From contig NZ_VFON01000002.1 in NCBI RefSeq assembly GCF_006716085.1, positions 310,001 through 374,000 of the forward strand: a stretch of DNA of 64,000 nucleotides, written 5' to 3'. The notes below the pieces were generated by a model. That model was not told where the DNA came from. It saw only the letters and a program-made list of their open reading frames with translations, and made no database searches. Position numbers and translations under genes: made by a program. Positions 7,695-16,321 of this stretch are shown here, one piece after another. The DNA is from Leucobacter komagatae. Its GTDB lineage: Bacteria; Actinomycetota; Actinomycetes; Actinomycetales; Microbacteriaceae. How positions within the stretch are numbered: position 1 is the first letter of the stretch; the number at the start of each line of letters is the position of its first letter.

Positions 7695-10600
7695 CCTCGT
7701 CCGCCCGGCGAGGCCGCGTGAATGAGCGCGACGCCGCCACCGGAGACCGCGTAGCCGCGGCCCGGGCTCATCGCCACCGGCGAGGTACGCGGGAGCTTCA
7801 CGCCGAACAGCTCGCCGTCGTAGTCGGTATCGGGCTGCAACGCGACACCGCAACGCGACTTTTGCAGCGCCTTGGTCCAGTGCCCGTAGAGGCTGCGCAG
7901 GTCGGCGGCGCGGCCAGCGGCGACGACCGTGACCCGTGTAGGCGGCCCGGAGATGAGCCCCGCGAGCGCCTGCTCGCCATCGGCAACGCGCTCGGCGTCG
8001 TCGATGAGCAGGAGCACGGGCCCGGTCTCGAGCCGCAAGGCCGCGAGCAGCGCAGGGATCTCTTCGTCGCTCTCGGCCGACCTCGCAAGGACGAGGCCAC
8101 CGAGCGGTGAGCGCCTATCGTAGATGCCCCACACGGCGGGCCGTTCCGGCTCGGGCAGCGCGAGCGCGGTCTCGGCGATCGCGAGCAGCAGCGACGACTT
8201 CCCGGAGCGAGCGGGCCCGGCGATCACCGCGTGCTCGCCCTCGTACAGCTCGAGCAAGGCGGGCTCCAGCGTATCCTCGCGGATGCCGACGGGGACCAGG
8301 GTGGGTTCGCCGCTGAGCCGCATGTGCGCCGCAATGCTCTGGGCCGGCACGTGATCGGGCAGCACGCCGATGACGTCAGGCTTCGGCGTCGCCGCACCCC
8401 ATCGCGCGGTGGCCTCGGCGACGGCGCTCTCGAACCCGCGGTCGGGGGTCGCGATGTGCATCTGCAGCAGCGTCTCCGTGTCGACGCACCGACCGGGCAC
8501 CGCCGCGGGGACTGTCTTTCCCTTTACGCCGAGGGCAGAGTAGTCGTACGCGTCGGCGAGGCGGTAGACCCACCGCTGCGTCGTCACCTCGTCGATCGCT
8601 GAAGGCACGGCCTTCGAGCGCGTGGTCGACACTGCGAAGTGCATGCCGACGGCCGGCCCGTCGGCGTAGATGCGGTAGAAGTCGTCGAGCAGCTCCTGCC
8701 CCTCGTAGTCTTGGAATTCGTCGCGAAGGGCGGCGAGGCCGTCGATGAGCACGACCGCGCGGCGCCCGGCCGCGTGCGACTCCCTGCGCCGGTTGAACTC
8801 GGTCTTCAGGTGCCGCAGGAAGCGCACCTGGCGCTCACTCGCCCCGGTCCCGGCGCCAACGTAGGCCACCGAGTGCGGCAGTCCGTCGACGGCGGCGAGG
8901 CCGCGCGACCCCATGTCGAGCGTCAGAATGTCGAGGTCTGCCGGGTCGGTCGAGCTCGCGAGCGCGAGGGCGATACTCGCGAGGGTCGTGGTGGTGCCGC
9001 TTCCCGGGATCCCCATGAGCAGGAGGTTCCCCTCGGCCATATTCCAGCCCCGCGGGGTCTGCCGTTGCTGGTCGGGCTCGTCAGCAAGGGCGACAACAAC
9101 GGTGTCTGCAACGACGCCGCCAACTTCGGGGACGGGGCGCGCCATCGGGTCGGCAGGAGACTCGGTCAGAGCGGTCGCAAACCCAGCAAGCGAGACGCGC
9201 TCGCCCAGCGCCTCTGGCCAGACCTGACGCGGCGGCGCAAACCCGGCCTGCTCGTTCGCCGCGACGACGGCGTCGATGAGCAGGTCAAGGTCGTTCGCGT
9301 CGCTCGACTTCGACGGAGCAGGCGCCGTCCGCGGCGTGAGTGCCCCGAACAGACCGACATCCTGCAGCTGCACCCGCTCCGCGATCGCCTCTTGGGCGCG
9401 GCCGGTGACGAGCGCCGTCTGCACGGGGGTGATGTCGTCTTGGCCGAGCTTCACGTAGGCGCGCCCCATCTGGGCGCGGCCAATGCTCGCCGCTGACGGC
9501 ACCCCGATCACATTCGCAGAATCCTCGCGGCTCTGCACCCGCAGGGCGACGCGCAGGTTCGTGTTCGCGAGGATGTCGTCATTGACGACGCCGGCCGGGC
9601 GCTGCGTGGCGAGGATCATGTGGACCCCGAGCGTACGCCCGACGGCGCCCACGCTCACGAGCGAGGCGAGCACGTCTGGGAAGTCTTTCGCGAGCATTGC
9701 GAACTCGTCGATGACGAGCAGTAGCCGGGGCAGCGGCTCTGCCGGGTTCGTCGCGAGATACGCGGGGAGGTTGTCGACGTCCTCGCCAGCCTCGGCGAAG
9801 AGGCGCTGCCGCCGCTCCATCTCGGCCTCCAGCGCACGCAGCGCCCTGTCGGCGAGCTGCTCGTCGAGGTTGCTGATCGTTCCGATGGTGTGCGGGAGCC
9901 GCTCACATGCTTTGAACGCCGCCCCGCCCTTGAAGTCGATGAGGATGAAGTTCAGCTCAGTCGGATCGTTCCTGGCGGCGAGCCCGGCAACGAAGGAGCG
10001 GAGGAACTCGGATTTGCCGGATCCGGTGGTGCCGCCGACGAGGCCGTGCGGGCCGTCCTTCACGATGTCGAGGCTCAGCGGGCCGTTCTCGCCGAGCCCG
10101 ATGGGAGTTGAGAGGCCGGGCGAAGTCGCCCACAGCTCACGAACGGTTTGGGCGTTCAGCGTCTCGACGTCGAGCAGGTCTGGGAGCCGCACGAGCGGAG
10201 GCAGGGAGGCCCCCGGCACAATGAGCTCGGGGTCTTCGAACCGCGCGAGGTTTCGCGCAGTCTCCGCGGCCTGCTCCTCGCTCAGCCCTGCAAGGATGAC
10301 GTCGTCAACCTGAGTGAGCTCTTCGGGGTGGTGGACGGTCGCAGCGGCGTCGGCGGCGACGTCAACCACGACGGTGCAGGCCGCGGGAAGCTGATCGGCC
10401 GTCGCCGCAATGACGATGCCGCTGACCAATCGGGCGCGCTCCCCCACCCGCTCAACGCTTCCGGGAGTCTTTCGTCCGTAGCCGAGCATCTCGCGCGCGG
10501 GCGACTCGCGCCCCTCCGTGAGCACCTCGGAGTCGAGCACCGTGAGCATCGTGGGCGTCGGTAACCCTTCAATGTTTTCCTGGAGCGTGCGCAGCATCGA

Positions 10601-11986
10601 CGTGCTCGTCTCGCGCTGGTTCGACATCCAGCGCGCGCCGGCAGAAGCGCCTGCCTGCCTGGTGTGCGGGAGCCATGAGGCCCAATCCCAGTCGTGCTCT
10701 CGGCCGCCGTCGCAAAAGACGCCAATGGTGAGGTCGGCCGGGCCGCAGTGAGTCGCCGCCTGAGTGACGAGGCTTCGGGCGAGCGCAAGCGCGCCGTCTC
10801 GGTCGCCCACAATGCCGATGACGCCTGCGTTGTTCAGGTCTGCGAGCACGGGGGCCGCCGACATTCGCGTGGACTCAAGCGTGGTCTTGACTCGCTCGTC
10901 GAGCCGAGACGAGGCACGGGTGTCGAGCGCGGGCTTCCAAAGCACATCGCCAACGCCGACGTGCAGGCTCAGGAAGTCGTGGGCGCCGGGGCGGCGCTGC
11001 CACATGAGCGTCGACGGGAGGGCGGGCCTGCGGATAACGGCTGCGGGGTCGGGGATCGTGTCTTGGCGCCTCGCGCTCTCCTCCGCCGCCGCCTGCGTGG
11101 CCTCCTCCGCGAAGACGGTGAGCGCCTCCGCAAACCGTTCCTCTTCTTCCTGCAGGTTCTTCTTGCGTCGGCGCTTCTGCTCGAAGTACATGCCCACGGC
11201 CATGACCGGGCTGAGCATCGCGAACATCGCGAACCTCATGTCACCGAGCACGATGACAAGCACGACCGCCATGATGAGCGGCGCCACAACGGTGATGACG
11301 TTGAACTTGCTCGCCGGCGGCACCTCTTTTGGCGCCGGTGGCTCGATCGGTTCGGGCGCCTGCGGCCGGCCGGGCCGGGGCGGGCGGTTGAACGGCGCGG
11401 TCGCGGCCGGCGTGAGGTTGTGCAGTGAGCCGGGAGCCGGAGCGATCGGCTCCGAGAGCGACGGTCGAATGTTGAGCGCGGCGCCACCCACAACGACAGT
11501 GCGCACGGACGTGATGAGCACCCCATCCTCATCAACGCGAGTCCCGTCAACGTAGGTTCCGTTCGTGGAGCCCGAGTCGCGCAGCCGCACCCCGTCGTCT
11601 TCAAGTTCAACGGTGCAGTGTTCCCAGGATGCGGACTCGGTGGGGAGCACGATGTCGGCCTGCGGCGAGCGCCCGACAACGAGCTTCCGCCGCTCAGGGA
11701 CGGGCACGGCCGGGCGGGTCTCGGTCCCGGCGCCGACCGCGACGTTCCACCCCGAGATCACTCCGACCGGCGCGCCCTGGTCGCGCGTCAGCACCGACCC
11801 CTCGAGAAACGTCAGCTCGTCCATCAGAGTGTCTGGTGCGACGGCCTGCCCATCGAGCATGATCGGGTCTGGCCCGATCGCGGTCAGACCCGTGCTTTCG
11901 AGAAACTCTGCGAGCGTCGCCTGCTGCTGCCATGCCACGAGGTCGACAACCTCGCGTGCTCCGTCAAGATCAATCAGAATACGCAC
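7691..11986 (-). CDS. Type VII secretion FtsK/SpoIIIE ATPase with FHA domain (EssC/EccC-like)
   Basis: The 1431-residue motor ATPase of the type VII (ESX-like) secretion system. Order of parts: N-terminal beta-grasp-like segment (1-75); FHA phosphothreonine-binding domain (about 95-170, with VVGRS and GSTNGTYVDG motifs); two transmembrane helices (about 228-265) followed by a basic, acidic coiled segment; then three FtsK-type ATPase modules. Module 1 has a canonical Walker A (GGTTGSGKSEF, about 652) and Walker B (LLVIDEF, about 758). Module 2 has GIPGSGTTTT near 995, in which the Walker lysine is replaced by Thr. Module 3 has GPARSGKSS near 1262 and LLLIDDAE near 1330. An N-terminal FHA is typical of EssC/YukBA rather than mycobacterial EccC. 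Convergent with tetR, overlapping stops. Confidence 0.93.
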   Translation of the reverse strand: MRILIDLDGAREVVDLVAWQQQATLAEFLESTGLTAIGPDPIMLDGQAVAPDTLMDELTFLEGSVLTRDQGAPVGVISGWNVAVGAGTETRPAVPVPERRKLVVGRSPQADIVLPTESASWEHCTVELEDDGVRLRDSGSTNGTYVDGTRVDEDGVLITSVRTVVVGGAALNIRPSLSEPIAPAPGSLHNLTPAATAPFNRPPRPGRPQAPEPIEPPAPKEVPPASKFNVITVVAPLIMAVVLVIVLGDMRFAMFAMLSPVMAVGMYFEQKRRRKKNLQEEEERFAEALTVFAEEATQAAAEESARRQDTIPDPAAVIRRPALPSTLMWQRRPGAHDFLSLHVGVGDVLWKPALDTRASSRLDERVKTTLESTRMSAAPVLADLNNAGVIGIVGDRDGALALARSLVTQAATHCGPADLTIGVFCDGGREHDWDWASWLPHTRQAGASAGARWMSNQRETSTSMLRTLQENIEGLPTPTMLTVLDSEVLTEGRESPAREMLGYGRKTPGSVERVGERARLVSGIVIAATADQLPAACTVVVDVAADAAATVHHPEELTQVDDVILAGLSEEQAAETARNLARFEDPELIVPGASLPPLVRLPDLLDVETLNAQTVRELWATSPGLSTPIGLGENGPLSLDIVKDGPHGLVGGTTGSGKSEFLRSFVAGLAARNDPTELNFILIDFKGGAAFKACERLPHTIGTISNLDEQLADRALRALEAEMERRQRLFAEAGEDVDNLPAYLATNPAEPLPRLLLVIDEFAMLAKDFPDVLASLVSVGAVGRTLGVHMILATQRPAGVVNDDILANTNLRVALRVQSREDSANVIGVPSAASIGRAQMGRAYVKLGQDDITPVQTALVTGRAQEAIAERVQLQDVGLFGALTPRTAPAPSKSSDANDLDLLIDAVVAANEQAGFAPPRQVWPEALGERVSLAGFATALTESPADPMARPVPEVGGVVADTVVVALADEPDQQRQTPRGWNMAEGNLLLMGIPGSGTTTTLASIALALASSTDPADLDILTLDMGSRGLAAVDGLPHSVAYVGAGTGASERQVRFLRHLKTEFNRRRESHAAGRRAVVLIDGLAALRDEFQDYEGQELLDDFYRIYADGPAVGMHFAVSTTRSKAVPSAIDEVTTQRWVYRLADAYDYSALGVKGKTVPAAVPGRCVDTETLLQMHIATPDRGFESAVAEATARWGAATPKPDVIGVLPDHVPAQSIAAHMRLSGEPTLVPVGIREDTLEPALLELYEGEHAVIAGPARSGKSSLLLAIAETALALPEPERPAVWGIYDRRSPLGGLVLARSAESDEEIPALLAALRLETGPVLLLIDDAERVADGEQALAGLISGPPTRVTVVAAGRAADLRSLYGHWTKALQKSRCGVALQPDTDYDGELFGVKLPRTSPVAMSPGRGYAVSGGGVALIHAASPGGRG

Positions 11987-12057
11987 CTCTGAGTGCTCCC
12001 TTTCGTCCGGGGAAGTGAGGCGGTGCGACGCAGCGTCCCCGCGTCACACCGTGCTGT

Positions 12058-13491
12058 TTACTGGGCGGCTGGCTCGGTGAACCAGACCAGCACGTCGGTG
12101 CTCTTCTCCGACTCCGGCCTGAGGCCGAGCTGTTGCCCGGTTGCGTAGAGTTCGACGGCCTTGGCTGAGACCACTTGCGGGCTCGCGAAGTCCATCTCGG
12201 GGCCGGTAATCGAGTCGCCGGCGACAAGGCTGAGCCCCGCCAACGCCGCGCTCACCCGCGCGGGTTCGGTGCTGCCAGCGTCAGCGGCCGCTCGCGCGAG
12301 CGCGAGGACGGCATCGTGTGCTCGGCCGTCGGCCGCGCCACTCACCTCAGCGAACGAGGCGTCCTCGGTAAGGTTCATGGTCTTGCCGTCTGCGCTGAGC
12401 AGGCGGATCGCCGCAAGGAACGCTGACGATGAACGGCCGCGCCCGTCGTTTCCGAGCGCCACCGCGTCGTCCCAGTCGTACCCGATCGTGCGGAGCGTCG
12501 GCGAGACCGATGCCCCGTTCAGAGCGAGCATGGCTTCGAAGTTCGGGCTCGTCGCTGCCGGGGTGAGGAGGATCGGCACGGTGACGTTTCGAGACTGCAG
12601 CTCCTGCGTGATGTTGGCCTGCAGCAGCGCGGGGCCGCTCAGCACGATAGCGTCGACGCGCTTCTGCGGGGCGGGCTTCGCCTCCTCAGCCCCATCTTCC
12701 TCGTCGTCGGTGCCGCCCGCGTAACCGCCGTGGGCGAGGGGGTCGCTGCCGGTCATCTCTGCGGCCTGCATGGCAAGCCCTTCGGGCCCCGAGCCGCTCC
12801 GGTAGACGAGCTCGTCGGCAATCTTCACCCCCTCGGGGAGCCCGCGGCCAGCGTTCACGTGGAGTGGGCGCTCGTAGCTCGCGAGCACGCGTGCGAACTG
12901 CTCTTCGAGGTCGGCGCTCTCGGGCGCAAGCGTCCACACCCCCTTCGAGGACTCTGGCACCTGCTCGAAGGGCAGCACGACGGCGAGGCCGTGCTCCGAG
13001 GCGACGTCGATACCCGCCTCAATGTGGCTCCCACTACTCGCGTAGACGACGCCGACAACGCCCTGCTCAACGAGCGCCGTCATCGCCTCCGCGGAGCCGT
13101 TCGCCGTGCCCTTGTCGTTCTCCACGACAAGCTCGATCTCGCTCCCTCCAAGGGCGAGCCGCTCACGTGCGACGACCGCCCCATCGGCAGCCTGGGCCCA
13201 GTCTGAGGCCTCGGCGCTGCCGGAGCCCGTCGTGACGATGACGCCGACCTTGGTCTGCGCGGGAACGTCAACACCCCGGATCGGCACGGGCACGGTCACC
13301 GCCACCGGGTCTTGCTCCACCGTGCGGTTCCCCCGGATCACGCCGAATACCACGGCCGCGGCGACCGCGAGCACCACGACGACGCAGATGGCGACGATGA
13401 GGCCGCGGCGCGAGCGCCACGAGAAGCGCTTGGCTTCGCCCGCGTCGTCTGACATCTCAGTGAGGTCTTCCGCTGTCGTGCCCCGGCTCAC
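12058..13491 (-). CDS. Membrane-anchored periplasmic-binding-protein-like protein of the T7SS cluster
   Basis: A 477-residue protein with a short cytoplasmic N-terminus, one transmembrane helix (about residues 30-50) and a large extracellular domain. Segments such as VGVIVTTGSGSAEASDWAQA, VVGVVYASSGSHIEAG and VDAIVLSGPALLQANI look like a type I periplasmic binding fold (ABC-type branched-chain amino acid receptor family). No lipobox or ABC permease is present. An acidic insert (about 258-275) separates the lobes. The GTG start overlaps the stop of the coiled-coil lipoprotein gene by 4 bp, and the essC-like gene follows after 71 bp, so it belongs to the secretion operon. Ligand sensing or a structural role in the secretion machine is inference. 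Confidence 0.75.
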   Translation of the reverse strand: MSRGTTAEDLTEMSDDAGEAKRFSWRSRRGLIVAICVVVVLAVAAAVVFGVIRGNRTVEQDPVAVTVPVPIRGVDVPAQTKVGVIVTTGSGSAEASDWAQAADGAVVARERLALGGSEIELVVENDKGTANGSAEAMTALVEQGVVGVVYASSGSHIEAGIDVASEHGLAVVLPFEQVPESSKGVWTLAPESADLEEQFARVLASYERPLHVNAGRGLPEGVKIADELVYRSGSGPEGLAMQAAEMTGSDPLAHGGYAGGTDDEEDGAEEAKPAPQKRVDAIVLSGPALLQANITQELQSRNVTVPILLTPAATSPNFEAMLALNGASVSPTLRTIGYDWDDAVALGNDGRGRSSSAFLAAIRLLSADGKTMNLTEDASFAEVSGAADGRAHDAVLALARAAADAGSTEPARVSAALAGLSLVAGDSITGPEMDFASPQVVSAKAVELYATGQQLGLRPESEKSTDVLVWFTEPAAQ

Positions 13492-16175
13492 TTCGTGCCT
13501 CCGCCGATGTGGAATGCGTAGATGGTCTGCGAGCTCGCGCCGCCTGGAACGTCGAGGTGGAAGGCCGGGAGCGTCGCCGCGGACTCGAGCGCCGCCTCAA
13601 ACTGGGCCTGCCGCAGCATGATCGCTGCGATGTCTTCCGCTCGCACGTTGGCGAAACCGGAGGCCTGCTGCGACGCGAGGGCGAGCTGGAAGTCGGCCGT
13701 GCTCGACTTCGCCGCGGACGCCGACATCGCACCCAGAATTCCGGAGCCGCGCACTGCGGGGTCACCGAGGTCGAGGATGACCCTGTTCAGGCTGTCTGAG
13801 AGCATCTTCGACGCCGCTTCGACGTCGCGCGTCGAGGCAGCCGTTGAGCCGTCGATCCGTTCGAGGGCCTGCCCGGTGCGCTCATCGAGCGCAGCCACAG
13901 TTTTGGCGTACCCGCTGTCGAGCGCGGACTTCTGCGCGTCGATGTGCGTCTTGGCGTCGCGCAACATCGTGTCGGAGGTCGAGCGCAGCCCGTCGACAGT
14001 CTCGGTATACGAGTCCTCGATCGCATCACGCCCGCGCCCGACGCGCTCCGTGATCGTTCGCACCTGCTGGTCCACGTCGGCCGAGACCGCCTGCTCTGCA
14101 TTGCTGGCCACGGTGTCAAATGCGTTCTCGATGTCTGCGCCGAGGCCCAGTTCCCGTGTCGCGAGGTCGGTGAGGGCTGTGCTAAGAGCGGTGTTGTGGC
14201 CGAGCGCCGTGTCATTGAGCGCCCGAAGCTCGGCAATGGTCTTCTGGGCAGCGCTCGTGCCCCCGCTGGTCTGACTCTGTTCCAAGGCCACTCGCTTCTG
14301 CAGCTCAGCGAGCGTGGCCTTCAGCTCGGAGAGCGCCGACTGCGGCTTCGTCGGATCGGTCAACGTGGCCACCTTCTCCCAAAGCACGCGCTGCGCGTCG
14401 AGCCGCGACTCGAGCGTGCCGCCGACGGGCGTGGAGGCCTGCGGCGTCACACCGTCACACTGGGTGCCGACGAGCTCGCCGCGGAGCATCTCGAGCTGCG
14501 CCTGATCGATGACGTTGGAGCCATCGTTAAGGTCACACACTCGGCCGGCGAGGGTCTGGGGAAGCGAGCCCAACGCCCCCGGCGTTTTCTGCAGGTCAGC
14601 GAGCGCGGCCTGCGCGGCCGTGTGGGCGTCATCAAGCGGATTCGCCGACGCCACGGCGTTCGCCAGAAGCGTTGACAGAGCGCTCCACGTGGCCCCATCG
14701 CCTACTTCATTTTCGAGCTTCCCGAGCAGCGTGTCCAGCTGCGTGAGGTCAGCGGCGAGCGCCCCGTGCGCGGCCTGAGCGTTGAGAAGGGCGGGCGTGC
14801 TGAGGTTCGCAACAATGGTGTCGCCTTGCTGCACGAGGTCTGCCATCGAGGTGAGCACGTGTTGCTTCGCCCCGAACAGCGAGCAAGTCATCGACGTGTC
14901 GGTCTCGGCGGCGCAGACGGCCGCGTCAGGGGCATCCGGGCCGAGGGTGGCGGTAATCTCGGCGAGGATTTCACCCTTGCACTGTTCCGTCGCGTCAGCG
15001 TAGCCGTTGAGCTGGCCCGCGAGCTGGAGGAACGTGGAGTAGAGGGAGCCGCTGCCAGTACCCGGCTCGACCTTCGCCACGCAGCCGTTCCCGGTGACGA
15101 GACGCGGCGGGGTGCCACGGGTATCACCGAGCAGGCCGTTCATCGAGCCGACGATCTGCGTGAGCTGCGAGTCCATCGCCGAGTGCGTGCTCGTCACGGT
15201 GCTACCGAGGTCCTTCTGCAGGCTGCCGAGCTGCGCCCCCAGCGTCTGCATCTCGGCACCCAGCGCTTCGGTGCTGTCGGCGAGGCGCTTCGCTGCCCGC
15301 ACGCCCAGCGTCTTCGAGGTCTCCCCCAGGTCTTTCCGCACCTCGGTAATCGTGCCGCCAGCGCGGCTGAGCACACCGTTGACCTCGGTCACCAGGCTGA
15401 TGGCGCGCTGCTGCATACCAAGTTCGGACGTTCCGCTCGCGTCGAGCGCCGAGACGACGGTGCCCTCGAACGACAGGTCGGTGTGCAGCCCGGCCTGCAC
15501 CGCGATATCGATCGCGGGGACGGTGAAATCTGTGACGTCTGCGGCGAGCGTGAACGCCGTCGTCGCGCGCGACTGCGGCGGCGCGAGCACCGTCGCCCAC
15601 TGCACGACGGTCTCGCCCGTCTCGTTCACGCTCACGACGCCGCTCGTTGAGGCTTCGCCATCGCCAAACGTCAGGTTCTCTGGGGCGACGTCAGCGAGCG
15701 CGGTCGAGGCGGCGATGCTGAGCGGCGTGCCGACGAGCGCCGGCGAGGTTCGCGACTGACCTGCCGCGTCGTACTGCAGCTCCATCGGCGCGACCGTCAG
15801 GTTTTCGAGCTCGACACGGATCTCGACGCGACCGTCGTACCCGTCGAGGTCGGCGAGGTCCTGGCCGACGCCCTCGTCGGTCCGGTAGCTCGTCGAGACG
15901 CGCACCGGGAGGTCAGCGACAACGTCGCGGGTCTCGTACACGATGGTTTCGCTGCGTGAGAGCCCGGTCGTCTCGTCAAGAAACACCGCTGAGCTGTCAA
16001 CCCCGGAGATCGCCCCGTTGCCGCCAACCTTCACCGCGACCGACTGCAGCACCCGAGTCGTGTCTTCAGACCCACCACCGAGAGCTGAGCACCCGGTGGT
16101 GGCGATAATCGCCGCGGCGGTCACAACGGATAGCGCCCGCGCGACACGGCGGGGTTTGGGCGGGGACGGGTACAT
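13488..16175 (-). CDS. Large coiled-coil lipoprotein associated with type VII secretion
   Basis: An 895-residue lipoprotein. The basic N-terminus, hydrophobic segment and IATTGC lipobox (Cys29) indicate lipid anchoring outside the membrane. A beta-rich region (about 30-280) is followed by long helical, Gln/Asp/Ser/Thr-rich heptad-like segments (about 285-345, 440-660 and 680-860) without any C-terminal membrane helix. Paired cysteines near 368/396 and 422/430 could be disulphides. I recognise no family. Its position resembles that of EsaA/YueB, the coiled-coil ectodomain component of firmicute type VII systems, but that protein is polytopic; the analogy is architectural only. It is coupled by GTGA overlap to the downstream binding-protein gene. 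Confidence 0.7.
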   Translation of the reverse strand: MYPSPPKPRRVARALSVVTAAAIIATTGCSALGGGSEDTTRVLQSVAVKVGGNGAISGVDSSAVFLDETTGLSRSETIVYETRDVVADLPVRVSTSYRTDEGVGQDLADLDGYDGRVEIRVELENLTVAPMELQYDAAGQSRTSPALVGTPLSIAASTALADVAPENLTFGDGEASTSGVVSVNETGETVVQWATVLAPPQSRATTAFTLAADVTDFTVPAIDIAVQAGLHTDLSFEGTVVSALDASGTSELGMQQRAISLVTEVNGVLSRAGGTITEVRKDLGETSKTLGVRAAKRLADSTEALGAEMQTLGAQLGSLQKDLGSTVTSTHSAMDSQLTQIVGSMNGLLGDTRGTPPRLVTGNGCVAKVEPGTGSGSLYSTFLQLAGQLNGYADATEQCKGEILAEITATLGPDAPDAAVCAAETDTSMTCSLFGAKQHVLTSMADLVQQGDTIVANLSTPALLNAQAAHGALAADLTQLDTLLGKLENEVGDGATWSALSTLLANAVASANPLDDAHTAAQAALADLQKTPGALGSLPQTLAGRVCDLNDGSNVIDQAQLEMLRGELVGTQCDGVTPQASTPVGGTLESRLDAQRVLWEKVATLTDPTKPQSALSELKATLAELQKRVALEQSQTSGGTSAAQKTIAELRALNDTALGHNTALSTALTDLATRELGLGADIENAFDTVASNAEQAVSADVDQQVRTITERVGRGRDAIEDSYTETVDGLRSTSDTMLRDAKTHIDAQKSALDSGYAKTVAALDERTGQALERIDGSTAASTRDVEAASKMLSDSLNRVILDLGDPAVRGSGILGAMSASAAKSSTADFQLALASQQASGFANVRAEDIAAIMLRQAQFEAALESAATLPAFHLDVPGGASSQTIYAFHIGGGTK

Positions 16176-16321
16176 CGGCGGGCTCCTCTTTCGTTGCTGT
16201 ACACAACCAAGCGGTTATGAACCGGCCCCCCGCCCCTGGTTCAGAAACCGCAAATAGTTACTCGGCACATTCTACGCACAAAACCAAACGAACATACGAA
16301 CCTTACACAGGGCGGCGCGAC

